Counted from the stretch's first letter, positions 1 through 6,656 are shown. The stretch is 8,944 bases of DNA from VGXO01 sp964614695 (GCA_964614695.1 CAZTMB010000110.1:1-8944); one strand, 5' to 3'. Made by a program: numbers and translations. The notes: generated by a model from the letters alone, not told the origin.

Positions 1-33
1 TTCCCCCGAAGTTCGCCTGTGGAGGCTCTCTTC

Positions 34-1425
34 ATGTCGCATTCCGCCGCCGCAACCCGCACCGAAACCGACGCGATGGGGCCGATCGAGGTCCCCGCCA
101 ACCGCTACTGGGGGGCGCAGACCGAACGATCGCTCCATCACTTCCCCTTCGGCGACCGCATGCCGCTTCCGGTGATCCATGCGTTCGGCCTGCTCAAGGC
201 CGCCTGCGCCGAGGCGAACGCCGACTTCGGCGGTCTGGCCCCGGAGCTGCGGGACCTCATCGTGAAGGCCGCCCGAGAAGTCGCCGAGGGCAAGCTCGAC
301 GCGGAGTTCCCGCTCAAGGTCTGGCAGACCGGTTCCGGGACCCAGAGCAACATGAACGTGAACGAGGTCGTCTCGAACCGGGCGATCGAGCTTGCCGGCG
401 GTGTGCGCGGCTCGAAGAAGCCCGTGCATCCCAACGACCACGTCAACATGAGCCAGTCGAGCAACGACACCTTCCCGACGGCGATGCACCTCGCGTCGGC
501 GATCGAGCTCGACCGGACGCTCCTGCCTGCGGTGATGCGACTTCGCGAGGCGCTCGATGCGAAGGCGAAGGCGTTCGCGAGCATCGTGAAGATCGGACGC
601 ACGCATCTTCAGGACGCGGTGCCGCTCACCGTCGGGCAGGAGTTCTCGGGCTACGTGGCGCAGCTCGACTACGCGATCGAGGCGATCCGCGGCACGCTTC
701 CGGGCGTGCAGGCGCTCGCGATCGGCGGCACCGCGGTCGGGACCGGGCTCAATGCCCCCAACGGATTCGGCGAGAAGGTGGCGGCGCTCTTGGCGAAGGC
801 CACCGGGATCGCCTTCACGAGCCAGGCGAACAAGTTCGCGGCGCTCGCCGGGCACGAGGCGATGGCCCATGCCCACGGGGCGCTCTCGGTGCTTGCCGGG
901 GCGCTCATGAAGATCGCCAACGACGTTCGCTGGCTCTCGAGCGGGCCACGCTGCGGCATCGGCGAACTCGTCATCCCGGAGAACGAGCCGGGCTCGAGCA
1001 TCATGCCTGGCAAGGTGAACCCCACGCAGAGCGAGAGCATGACGATGGTCTGCGTGCAGGTCTTCGGGAACAACGCGGCGGTGCAGTTCGCCGCGAGCCA
1101 GGGCAACTTCGAGCTCAACGTCTTCAAGCCCGTCATCGCCTTCAACCTGCTCCATTCCTGCGAACTGCTCGCGGGCACCTGCGACGCGTTCCGCGAGTTC
1201 TGCGTCGAAGGCATCGAGGTGAACGAGCCGCGGGTCGCGAAGCTCCTGCACGAGAGCCTGATGCTCGTCACGTCGCTTGCTCCCGTCATCGGCTACGACA
1301 AGGCGAGTGCCGTCGCGAAGCATGCCCACAAGCACGGCCGCACGCTGCTCGAGTCGGCGCTCGAACTCGGTCACGTGGACGAGCCGACCTTCCGCGAGGT
1401 CGTGCGTCCCGAGAGGATGGTCTGA
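34..1425 (+). CDS. fumC: Class II fumarate hydratase (fumarase C)
   Basis: This enzyme reversibly hydrates fumarate to L-malate in the TCA cycle. It belongs to the iron-independent, cytosolic, homotetrameric class of the fumarase/aspartase superfamily. The 463-residue product is close to the family's usual length of about 460-470. It carries the substrate-binding stretch TGSGTQSNMNVNEV, the HPNDHVNMSQSSNDTFPTAMH block, GRTHLQDA with the catalytic-site pair T190-H191, and the signature GSSIMPGKVNPTQ at residues 320-332. Ser321 of that signature is the expected catalytic base, equivalent by its constant offset to Ser318 of E. coli FumC. No key residue is missing. I chose the ATG at 34 because GGAGG at 21-25 lies 8 nt upstream; an in-frame GTG at 19 would overlap that site and add five residues with no family support. 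A CutC-like gene follows 23 bp downstream on the same strand, so the two may be co-transcribed. The promoter lies outside the window. Confidence 0.97.
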   Translation: MSHSAAATRTETDAMGPIEVPANRYWGAQTERSLHHFPFGDRMPLPVIHAFGLLKAACAEANADFGGLAPELRDLIVKAAREVAEGKLDAEFPLKVWQTGSGTQSNMNVNEVVSNRAIELAGGVRGSKKPVHPNDHVNMSQSSNDTFPTAMHLASAIELDRTLLPAVMRLREALDAKAKAFASIVKIGRTHLQDAVPLTVGQEFSGYVAQLDYAIEAIRGTLPGVQALAIGGTAVGTGLNAPNGFGEKVAALLAKATGIAFTSQANKFAALAGHEAMAHAHGALSVLAGALMKIANDVRWLSSGPRCGIGELVIPENEPGSSIMPGKVNPTQSESMTMVCVQVFGNNAAVQFAASQGNFELNVFKPVIAFNLLHSCELLAGTCDAFREFCVEGIEVNEPRVAKLLHESLMLVTSLAPVIGYDKASAVAKHAHKHGRTLLESALELGHVDEPTFREVVRPERMV

Positions 1426-1448
1426 GGATTCCCCGGAGCAGATGGCCG

Positions 1449-2198
1449 ATGCAGTTCACCCTTGAGATTCCCATCGATTCCGTCGAAGCCGCTCGGATCG
1501 CCGCGCCGTTTCTCGGCCGCGGCGATCGCTTCGAGCTGTGCGACGACCTCGCGAGCGAAGGGTGGACGCCGAAGGCCGAACTCGTCCGCGAGGTCCGTGC
1601 GATCGCACCGCCGGAAGTCGGCGTCGTCGCGATGATCCGTCCTCGGCTCCCCGATTCGCGATCGACCCTCGACGTCGCCGCGTTCGTCGCGACTCCTGCG
1701 GTGGTCGAGGCGTCGCTTCGCGAGATCGAGGCGTCCGCGGCGGCCGGCGCCGACTCGGTCGCGATCGGACTGCTCGCCTCGGACGGCCACGTCGATCTCG
1801 ACGCGTGCGGCGTCCTCGCCGATCGGGCCCGCTCGCTCGGGCTCGTCGTGGCGTTTCTCCGGACCTTCGATCTGCTCGAGGATCGCGACGCGGGCATGCG
1901 GGCGATCCACGAACTCGGATGCCGTCGCGTGGTGACCGCCGGCGTGCTTGGCTGGGACGCGAGCGTGGCGGACATCGCGACGCGTTGCGGCACGCTGGCG
2001 AAGGATGCGTCGCTCGCGGACGGCCTTGCGGCACGGCACGGCGGAGAAGCGGTCGAAGTCGTGCCGGGCGGCGGCGTGCGGGCGTCGAATGCCTCGATCT
2101 TCGCGGCGATCTCGCCCCATCTGCACGCCTCCTGCCGACGGGGTGGCGCGATCTCGGGCGACGAGGTGGCGGCGCTGACGGCGATGCGAGGCTCCTGA
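1449..2198 (+). CDS. cutC: CutC-family TIM-barrel protein (divergent)
   Basis: This 249-residue protein follows the CutC family in both order and spacing. GDRFELC at 25-31 is followed by an EGWTP stretch at 37-41 (family VELC...EGGLTPS). MIRPR at 62-66 matches IRPR. GLLASDGHVD at 107-116 matches GVLDxDGNVD. The strand VVAFLRTFD at 133-141 sits where the family has TFHRAFD. RVVTAG at 160-165, PGGGVRASN at 206-214 and HLHAS at 224-228 match the last barrel strands. CutC was named for copper homeostasis, but its biochemical role is unsettled: the E. coli cutC copper phenotype has been linked to a small RNA encoded in the 3' part of the gene. Cys31 is kept in the family position, but the usual histidine of the HR-x-FD motif is Leu137, so substrate or metal binding may differ. 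GGAG at 1435-1438 supports the ATG at 1449. The gene probably shares the fumC transcript. Family membership is firm enough to name; function is not known. Confidence 0.8.
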   Translation: MQFTLEIPIDSVEAARIAAPFLGRGDRFELCDDLASEGWTPKAELVREVRAIAPPEVGVVAMIRPRLPDSRSTLDVAAFVATPAVVEASLREIEASAAAGADSVAIGLLASDGHVDLDACGVLADRARSLGLVVAFLRTFDLLEDRDAGMRAIHELGCRRVVTAGVLGWDASVADIATRCGTLAKDASLADGLAARHGGEAVEVVPGGGVRASNASIFAAISPHLHASCRRGGAISGDEVAALTAMRGS

Positions 2199-2202
2199 AG
2201 CG

Positions 2203-2514
2203 TCAGCCGCCGAGGAAGCCCGCGAAGAGCACCGCGAGGATCACGATCGACAGCGCCACATAGAGTCGGTCGCGCACGGCGATGAACGCCGCGATCAAGA
2301 GCATCAGGCGCAGGAACGGCGTCGCGAGCATGCTCGCGACACCCGCAAGGCCAAGCGTTCTCGGCAGTCCCTCGTGCGACCCGCTGGCAAGCCCGACCAC
2401 GACCGCTGCCAGCACCAGGATCAGCGAGATCGCGGCGAAGACTCGCAGCACGGCCAGTTCGGACTTGGCGAACCAGGCGGGAAGCGGGCGCGGCGCGGTG
2501 GCGGAGTTGCTCAT
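2203..2514 (-). CDS. Small DUF1634-type membrane protein
   Basis: This 103-residue protein has a short polar N-terminus and three hydrophobic segments at about 22-43, 54-79 and 85-102. The stretch ATPFLRLMLLIAAF (64-77), followed by a short charged turn with R81-D82-R83 and a second hydrophobic run, resembles DUF1634 proteins. These are small integral membrane proteins of unknown function that often sit beside TauE/SafE exporters. Here the ATG overlaps the TGA of the upstream exporter gene as ATGA (2511-2514, minus strand), which points to translational coupling and a shared role, perhaps as an accessory subunit. The gene ends 4 bp from the convergent cutC stop, leaving no room for a separate terminator. 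The family call comes from motif recall and context, not a search. Confidence 0.75.
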   Translation of the reverse strand: MSNSATAPRPLPAWFAKSELAVLRVFAAISLILVLAAVVVGLASGSHEGLPRTLGLAGVASMLATPFLRLMLLIAAFIAVRDRLYVALSIVILAVLFAGFLGG

Positions 2515-3452
2515 CGCGGCGCGGCCTCCGATGAAGGGGATCGCTCGATGGCGTCGTGCGCGGCCGGTGATGCGACCGACGTCGGTTCGCTTGCCTTGTC
2601 CGGCGTCTCGTACTCGCGCACGCCCTTGACGAGCATCTGCGCCGCGATCGCCACCAGCACGACGAGGAAGAGCTTTCGCAGCGGCCCGATCGGCACGAAC
2701 GTCACGAGCCAGGAGCCGAGCAGGGCGCCGGGCACGATGCCGAGAAGCGCCGGGCCCGCGACCCGCGGATCGATGATCCCGTGGTTCCAGTAGATGCCGA
2801 CGCTCGCCGCGGCGGTGATGCCGACCATGAAGTTGCTTGTCGTCGTCGAGACGCGAAACGGGATCTTCATGAAGGTGTCCATCGCGAGCATCTTGAGGAC
2901 GCCCGAGCCGATGCCGAGGAGGCCGCTGAGGATGCCTGCGAAGAGCATCGTGACGAGGCCGCCGACCGGATTCTGCACGTGGTAGGTCGCGCTTCGACCG
3001 TCGGACGAGTCGAGCGGCCCGTCGAGTTCGAGCCGCTCTGCCAAGGCGTCGAGCGGCAGCGTCGAGGGATCGGGTTCGGTCTTGCGTCCGACCGAGAGCG
3101 CCGCGGTGAGCAGCAGGGCGCCGCCGAAGAAGACCAGGAGAAGCGCCGGATGGATCAGCGTCATCGCCGCGGCGCCGGCGATCGCGCCGAGCGTGGCGGC
3201 GAGCTCGAGCGAGATCCCGACGCGGTGGTTCGAGAGGCGGCTGCTGCCGCGCAGCGCCGCGGCACCGGTGCTTGTCCCGATCACCGCGACGAGCGAGGCG
3301 CCCATCGCGGTCTTCACGTCGACGCCGAAGACGAGCGTGAGCATCGGGACGAGCACGATGCCGCCGCCGAGGCCGACGAGCGCACCAAGACAGCCCGCGG
3401 CGAGCGAGCCGAGCAGGATGAGAAGATCGATCTCGACGGCGTCGGAGGGCAT
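2511..3452 (-). CDS. TauE/SafE-family membrane exporter
   Basis: This is a 313-residue integral membrane protein of the TauE/SafE family, whose members are linked to export of sulfite, sulfoacetate and related anions across the inner membrane. It shows the two-repeat architecture. The first half has a helix at 10-40 with GLGGGIVLVPML (27-38), then ASLVAVIGTSTGAAA (52-66). The second half restarts with AGILSGLLGIGSGVLKML (172-189) and TTTSNFMVG. A hydrophilic loop at about 122-162 separates the halves, and a Ser/Ala/Pro-rich tail of about 35 residues ends the protein. I count seven to eight hydrophobic segments. The ATG at 3452 is preferred: the frame stays open to a TTG at 3512, but that codon lies in the U-tract of the rpsI terminator. 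Neither start has a good Shine-Dalgarno match. The stop overlaps the DUF1634-type gene. The transported substrate cannot be told from sequence, and no other sulfur gene is visible nearby. Confidence 0.9.
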   Translation of the reverse strand: MPSDAVEIDLLILLGSLAAGCLGALVGLGGGIVLVPMLTLVFGVDVKTAMGASLVAVIGTSTGAAALRGSSRLSNHRVGISLELAATLGAIAGAAAMTLIHPALLLVFFGGALLLTAALSVGRKTEPDPSTLPLDALAERLELDGPLDSSDGRSATYHVQNPVGGLVTMLFAGILSGLLGIGSGVLKMLAMDTFMKIPFRVSTTTSNFMVGITAAASVGIYWNHGIIDPRVAGPALLGIVPGALLGSWLVTFVPIGPLRKLFLVVLVAIAAQMLVKGVREYETPDKASEPTSVASPAAHDAIERSPSSEAAPR

Positions 3453-3507
3453 GGGGAGGGCGGCAGCAGCGCTGCTCGGAACAACTCGGCGAAGCGGCGT
3501 GGCGAGC

Positions 3508-3546
3508 GACAAAGGAAACGCCGCGACATCCAGAGGATGCCGCGGC
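3508..3546 (-). terminator. Rho-independent terminator after rpsI
   Basis: On the minus strand, 29 nt past the rpsI stop, GCCGCGGCATCC (3546-3535) pairs with GGATGTCGCGGC (3531-3520) around a 3-nt loop. There is one mismatch near the middle of the stem. The stem is followed by the U-rich run GTTTCCTTTGT (3519-3509). The GC-rich stem, short loop and following U-tract fit an intrinsic terminator closing the rplM-rpsI unit. The tail is broken by two C residues, so termination may be partial and could let some transcription into the exporter gene. Confidence 0.7.
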
Positions 3547-3575
3547 GGTCGATGGCGATGGGATGTGGATCCGGA

Positions 3576-4025
3576 TCAGCGCTTCGAGAACTGGAAGCGT
3601 CGACGGGCGCCGGCCTGACCGTACTTCTTCCGCTCGACCTTGCGGGCGTCGCGGGTGAGGAAGGCGTTGTCGCGGAGGATCGGCTCGAGCGTCGCGTCGT
3701 AGTTCATGAGCGCCCGACCGAGACCGAGGATGATCGCGCCGGCCTGCCCGGTGAAGCCGCCGCCGAGCACGCTCGCCCGGACGTCCACCTTGCCGGCGGT
3801 GCCGGTCTTCTCGAGGACCGCCATGATGTTCTTGCGATCGCGCTCCTCGGCGAAGAAGACCTCGAGGTCCTTCGACTTCACCTTGAACTCGCCCTTGCCG
3901 GGCTTGATGCGGACCCGCGCGATGGCGGTCTTGCGGCGTCCGGTTCCCCAGAACCAGCCGGCGGCGTCGGGGCCGCGAGAGATCTTGGTGGCGGCGAGGT
4001 CGGGGGTGGTTTCGATCGTGCTCAT
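3576..4025 (-). CDS. rpsI: 30S ribosomal protein S9
   Basis: S9 is a small-subunit head protein whose basic C-terminal tail reaches towards the P-site tRNA. The 149-residue product has the diagnostic GTGRRKTAIARVRI (27-40), KPGKG (41-45), GGGFTGQAGAI (88-98), the TRDARKVERKKYG block, and the universal ending ARRRFQFSKR. It is about 20 residues longer than E. coli S9 (130 aa) because of an N-terminal extension, roughly residues 1-23, before the conserved core; the C-terminal end is intact. The ATG at 4025 has GAGG (4036-4033, minus strand) 7 nt upstream. The gene lies 100 bp downstream of rplM, the standard L13-S9 pairing, and is closed by a hairpin-plus-U-tract terminator. A short inverted repeat (4044-4059) lies just upstream of the ribosome-binding site. 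Confidence 0.97.
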   Translation of the reverse strand: MSTIETTPDLAATKISRGPDAAGWFWGTGRRKTAIARVRIKPGKGEFKVKSKDLEVFFAEERDRKNIMAVLEKTGTAGKVDVRASVLGGGFTGQAGAIILGLGRALMNYDATLEPILRDNAFLTRDARKVERKKYGQAGARRRFQFSKR

Positions 4026-4043
4026 GAAGTGGCCTCGCGGCTT

Positions 4044-4059
4044 CGGACGCGTGCGTCCG
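4044..4059 (-). repeat. Inverted repeat in the rplM-rpsI spacer
   Basis: CGGACG and CGTCCG pair perfectly around the 4-nt loop CGTG within the 100-bp gap between rplM and rpsI. In the transcript it would form a small, GC-rich hairpin starting 7 nt before the GAGG ribosome-binding site of rpsI. It could modulate rpsI translation or processing of the two-gene mRNA, but GC-rich spacers produce such repeats by chance. No U-tract follows, so it is not an obvious terminator. Confidence 0.35.
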
Positions 4060-4125
4060 CGGTGGAGTCGAGGGGAACGCCGTGGTCGGGCCGCGGCGAC
4101 CTCGCGAAGTCGGGTGGTCCGCCGT

Positions 4126-4590
4126 TCAGCTGGCGGAGACGGTCAACGGCTGGATGGGGGCGTCGAACGGAATCACCTGCCCGGCCTGCATGCCGTGCTG
4201 GGCGCCCGCGACGAGCTTGAGTCGGGAGATCATGCGGCGGCCCAGCGGCCCGCGGGGAAGCATGCGGATGATCGCGGCGCGAACGACCTCTTCAGGCCGC
4301 TTCGCCATCACCTCGCGGTAGGTGCGGACGCGAAGGCCGCCGGGATACCGCGAGTAGTTCTGCAGGGTCTTCGAGTCGAGCTTGCTGCCGGTGATCACGA
4401 CCTTCGCGCAGTTGGTGACGACGACGCCGTCACCGGTCAGCACGTGCGGGGTGTACTCGGGTCGATGCTTGCCCATGAGCACGGTCGCGACCTCGGTGGC
4501 GAGGCGGCCGAGCACCTTCCCGTCGGCGTCCACGTGCCGCCAGGCCAAGGGCACCTGTCCGGGCTTCGCGTGGAAAGTCTGTCGAGGCAT
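4126..4590 (-). CDS. rplM: 50S ribosomal protein L13
   Basis: L13 is an early-assembling large-subunit protein that binds 23S rRNA. The 154-residue product has the family landmarks: DADGKVLGRLATEVA (21-35), MGKHRPEYTPHVLTGD (39-54), the VITGSKLDSKT stretch (65-75), and AIIRMLPRGPLGRRM (106-120). E. coli L13 is 142 residues, so this copy is near normal length with a slightly longer C-terminal tail. The start is the ATG at 4590: AGGAG (4606-4602, minus strand) lies 11 nt upstream, and homology begins there (MPRQTFHAKPG). The frame stays open to 4824, but that extension would cross the promoter at 4697-4724 and has no L13 character. It is the first gene of the rplM-rpsI unit. Confidence 0.98.
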   Translation of the reverse strand: MPRQTFHAKPGQVPLAWRHVDADGKVLGRLATEVATVLMGKHRPEYTPHVLTGDGVVVTNCAKVVITGSKLDSKTLQNYSRYPGGLRVRTYREVMAKRPEEVVRAAIIRMLPRGPLGRRMISRLKLVAGAQHGMQAGQVIPFDAPIQPLTVSAS

Positions 4591-4634
4591 GGTGTCGGCC
4601 ACTCCTGAAGTCGAGGAAACCCGTCGGCAGAGAG

Positions 4635-4654
4635 GCGATCGAACGACCGATCGC
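4635..4654 (-). repeat. Hairpin in the rplM mRNA leader
   Basis: GCGATCG and CGATCGC form a perfect 7-bp stem around a 6-nt loop in the middle of the roughly 100-nt leader between the rplM promoter and start codon. Ribosomal protein operons are often controlled by the encoded protein binding a leader structure; in E. coli, L13 is reported to repress rplM-rpsI. This hairpin is a candidate site, but its sequence is also a very common word in this window, which weakens the case. Confidence 0.4.
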
Positions 4655-4696
4655 ACGCGGAACGACCCGCGGCTCCCGCCGAGCGGCGAATCGGTG

Positions 4697-4724
4697 AAGA
4701 TACGGGGGCGCCGGGCGGTGTCAA
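4697..4724 (-). promoter_or_regulatory. Sigma-70-type promoter for rplM-rpsI
   Basis: On the minus strand a perfect -35 hexamer TTGACA (4724-4719) is followed after 16 bp by TATCTT (4702-4697), which matches the -10 consensus TATAAT at four of six positions, including the first TA and the last T. The predicted transcription start is near 4690, giving a leader of about 100 nt before the L13 ATG. The spacer is very GC-rich. A strong housekeeping promoter is expected for ribosomal protein genes, and its position supports the L13 start at 4590 over the longer frame. Confidence 0.78.
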
Positions 4725-4760
4725 GAATCAAGTGGGATCCCGCCGATCCGCGGCTCGGAT

Positions 4761-4790
4761 GGTCGGCCGGAACCGCCTGCGGTGCCGACC
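4761..4790. repeat. Long bulged inverted repeat in the rplM-CPBP divergent region
   Basis: GGTCGGC (4761-4767) pairs perfectly with GCCGACC (4784-4790), and inside it ACCGC (4772-4776) pairs with GCGGT (4779-4783). The only unpaired bases are a 4-nt bulge (CGGA) on one side and the 2-nt centre, so the full element could hold about 12 bp. It sits between the rplM promoter and the chosen start of the CPBP gene, so it could be part of that gene's leader or a protein-binding site. No U-tract follows on either strand, so a terminator is unlikely. Confidence 0.45.
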
Positions 4791-4836
4791 GGAAGAAGCC
4801 CGCGGACCGGATCTGGGCCCGCACAACCCCCGAGCC

Positions 4837-6597
4837 ATGCCTCCCGAGAGCCCCATGCCCGTCGATCCTGACCCGTCAGCCCCCGACCGATCGACGCTCG
4901 AGAGCCATGAGGAGGCGGGCTCCGGGACCAATCGCGGCCGATCAGCCGCCTGGCTCGCGGTCGGGCTTTCGTGGATCGGGATCCTGGCCGTGGCGTTGGG
5001 GGTCGCCTGGCCCGCGGCACCGGCCGACGAGGGCGAGGCGGTTGCGGAGGCCGCTCCGGCGATCTCGATGGTCGACGAACTGGGAGCGAGGATCACCCTG
5101 GCCCTGTGCCAGTCGGTCGGGCCGAAGGACCGGCTCGCCGTGATCGAGATGTCCGGTCTCGGCGCCGATGCGATGCCCGGCCTCGAGTTCGAGAGCGTGA
5201 CCGACGAGTCCGGTCTGCCGACGCTCGTCGCGAGCGAACTGGATCGGGAGGCCCGCGTGCGTCGTCGCGTGGCGATCGACTTGGCGATGGCGATTCTCGT
5301 CGGCGAGGCGGTCGGCGGTGAAGAAGGCATCGAGCACCTGCCGGAGGTCGCAATCGTCGAGTCGATCTCGACGCCCCAGCACGACTGGCTGGCGATGCGC
5401 GTGGCCGTCGAGGCCGCGCTCGAAGCTCGCCGCGACGGCGAGGTCGCGGCGCCGCCGTCCGAGGAGATGCGGGCGATGCTTGCCTTGCAGCTCGGTTGGT
5501 TCGCCGAGGTTCTTCAGTTGTGGGAGGGCGATGCGGCGGCTCGCAAGTCCTTCGACGTGAACCTCGGCGTGCTGCTTCGCATGCTGCTTCTCGCACTCCT
5601 CTGGTTCGCGGGATTCGGCTTCGTCGGCTTCGCGTTGCTCTTGACGCTCGTCGTCGTGCTGGCGACGGGCCGGATGCGGGCGAAGGTGCTGCCGCTCGGG
5701 GCTCGCGAAGGCAGCGACCGAGCGATGCCCGGCGCGGCTTGGTGGCTCGGACTGCTCGTCGGTCTGCCCGCGGCCGCGGCGGCGGGTTGGTGGATGCTCG
5801 GAGGTCTCGGCGCGGCGTTGGCGATCGCGTGCGCCGCCGCAGCGCTTGTGGCCGCTTGGCCGGTCTCGTCGGATCGCACGATGAAGCAGGGGGGCGGTCC
5901 GCTCGGCGGGATCTACGCCGAGACCTTCCTCATCTGGATCCTGCTCTTCGTCGGGCTTCAGGTGCTGACCGAAGCGCTGCTCGGAGCGAGAACCATCTTC
6001 GAGTCGGTGCTCGTCATGATCGCGAGCCTCTCGGCGCTCGCCTGGCCTCGGATTCGCGGGATGCCCTTCGCGCAGGTGCGCGAGGAGATCGGGCTGGTCT
6101 GGGGAAGGTCGTGGTGGAAGCCGCCGTTCGAGGGGCTGGCGACCTACGCGATCGCGCTGCCGATGATCGTGCTCGGCGTCGCCATCGCCGCGGTGCTCAC
6201 CGCGCTCTTGGGACCCGGCCCGCCGCCATCGCACCCGATTCAGGAGGAGATCGCCAACGCGAGCGCGGGCGGCATCCTGATGCTCCTCGTGCTGGCGGCG
6301 GTCGTCGTGCCGCCGATCGAGGAGATCATGTTCCGCGGCGTCCTCTATCGGCATCTCCGGGAGGTCTTCGGAAGGGCCGGAGCGTTCGTGGGCTTTGTCG
6401 CGGCGGCGCTGGTCTCGTCGCTGCTCTTCGCGGCCCTGCATCCGCAGGGGCTTGGCTTCGTGCCGATCCTCGCCTCGCTCGCGGTCGCCTTCTGCATCGC
6501 CCGCGAACTGACCGGCAGCGTCGTCCCGGCGATCGTGGCCCACGGGGTCTCGAATGCGGCGATCGTGGCCTTGAACGCGTTCCTCTTCGGGGTCTGA
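4837..6597 (+). CDS. CPBP-family intramembrane protease with large extracytoplasmic domain
   Basis: This is a 586-residue polytopic membrane protein with a C-terminal CPBP (Abi/Rce1-like) domain. All three catalytic motifs are intact: EEIMFR with E495, E496 and R500; FAALH at 531-535 with H535; and HGVSN at 569-573 with H569 and N573. These are the residues of membrane-embedded glutamyl proteases; bacterial substrates are mostly unknown. The N-terminus is hydrophilic, then comes a membrane segment (about 37-60), a charged soluble region (about 61-245) and a further eight or so hydrophobic segments. Typical bacterial CPBP proteins are much shorter, about 200-300 residues, so the soluble N-terminal domain is an addition. 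The ATG at 4837 gives a plausible start; an ATG at 4855 is the alternative, and neither has a strong ribosome-binding site. The frame is open back to 4732, but that stretch is Arg-rich and overlaps a strong hairpin. The gene diverges from rplM and is followed after 59 bp by a secreted-protein gene. Confidence 0.88.
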   Translation: MPPESPMPVDPDPSAPDRSTLESHEEAGSGTNRGRSAAWLAVGLSWIGILAVALGVAWPAAPADEGEAVAEAAPAISMVDELGARITLALCQSVGPKDRLAVIEMSGLGADAMPGLEFESVTDESGLPTLVASELDREARVRRRVAIDLAMAILVGEAVGGEEGIEHLPEVAIVESISTPQHDWLAMRVAVEAALEARRDGEVAAPPSEEMRAMLALQLGWFAEVLQLWEGDAAARKSFDVNLGVLLRMLLLALLWFAGFGFVGFALLLTLVVVLATGRMRAKVLPLGAREGSDRAMPGAAWWLGLLVGLPAAAAAGWWMLGGLGAALAIACAAAALVAAWPVSSDRTMKQGGGPLGGIYAETFLIWILLFVGLQVLTEALLGARTIFESVLVMIASLSALAWPRIRGMPFAQVREEIGLVWGRSWWKPPFEGLATYAIALPMIVLGVAIAAVLTALLGPGPPPSHPIQEEIANASAGGILMLLVLAAVVVPPIEEIMFRGVLYRHLREVFGRAGAFVGFVAAALVSSLLFAALHPQGLGFVPILASLAVAFCIARELTGSVVPAIVAHGVSNAAIVALNAFLFGV

Positions 6598-6623
6598 CTC
6601 GCCCTTGCGGGAACTCTCCGCTT

Positions 6624-6640
6624 CGGATCGCGACGATCCG
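6624..6640. repeat. Inverted repeat between the CPBP and secreted-protein genes
   Basis: CGGATCG and CGATCCG form a perfect 7-bp inverted repeat around a 3-nt centre (CGA) in the 59-bp gap, 27 nt after the CPBP stop. No T-rich run follows on the plus strand, so it is a poor intrinsic terminator. It could be a weak hairpin, an RNA 3'-end stabiliser or an operator for the next gene. Confidence 0.4.
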
Positions 6641-6656
6641 CGGGTATCGTTCGGTG

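Noticed and set aside
1371..2126. A 251-codon minus-strand frame over the CutC-like gene
   Set aside because: It is dominated by Arg, His and Asp with no motifs, while the plus strand matches CutC along its whole length.
2781..4220. A 479-codon open frame on the plus strand across the exporter and S9 genes
   Set aside because: The composition is Arg/Glu/Ala-rich and repetitive, typical of antisense shadow; the opposite strand encodes recognisable TauE/SafE and S9 proteins.
4591..4824. Upstream extension of the L13 frame to 4824
   Set aside because: It crosses the rplM promoter, has no homology to L13, and the ATG at 4590 has an AGGAG site and the normal family start.
4837..6597. CPBP protein as an abortive-infection or bacteriocin-immunity gene
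   Set aside because: The old 'Abi' name of the family suggests this, but no bacteriocin peptide, toxin or phage gene is nearby and the protein has a large extra domain unlike immunity proteins.
5496..6656. Upstream extension of the secreted-protein frame to 5496
   Set aside because: The extension overlaps the CPBP gene out of frame and is Arg-rich shadow. The ATG at 6657 starts a proper signal peptide.
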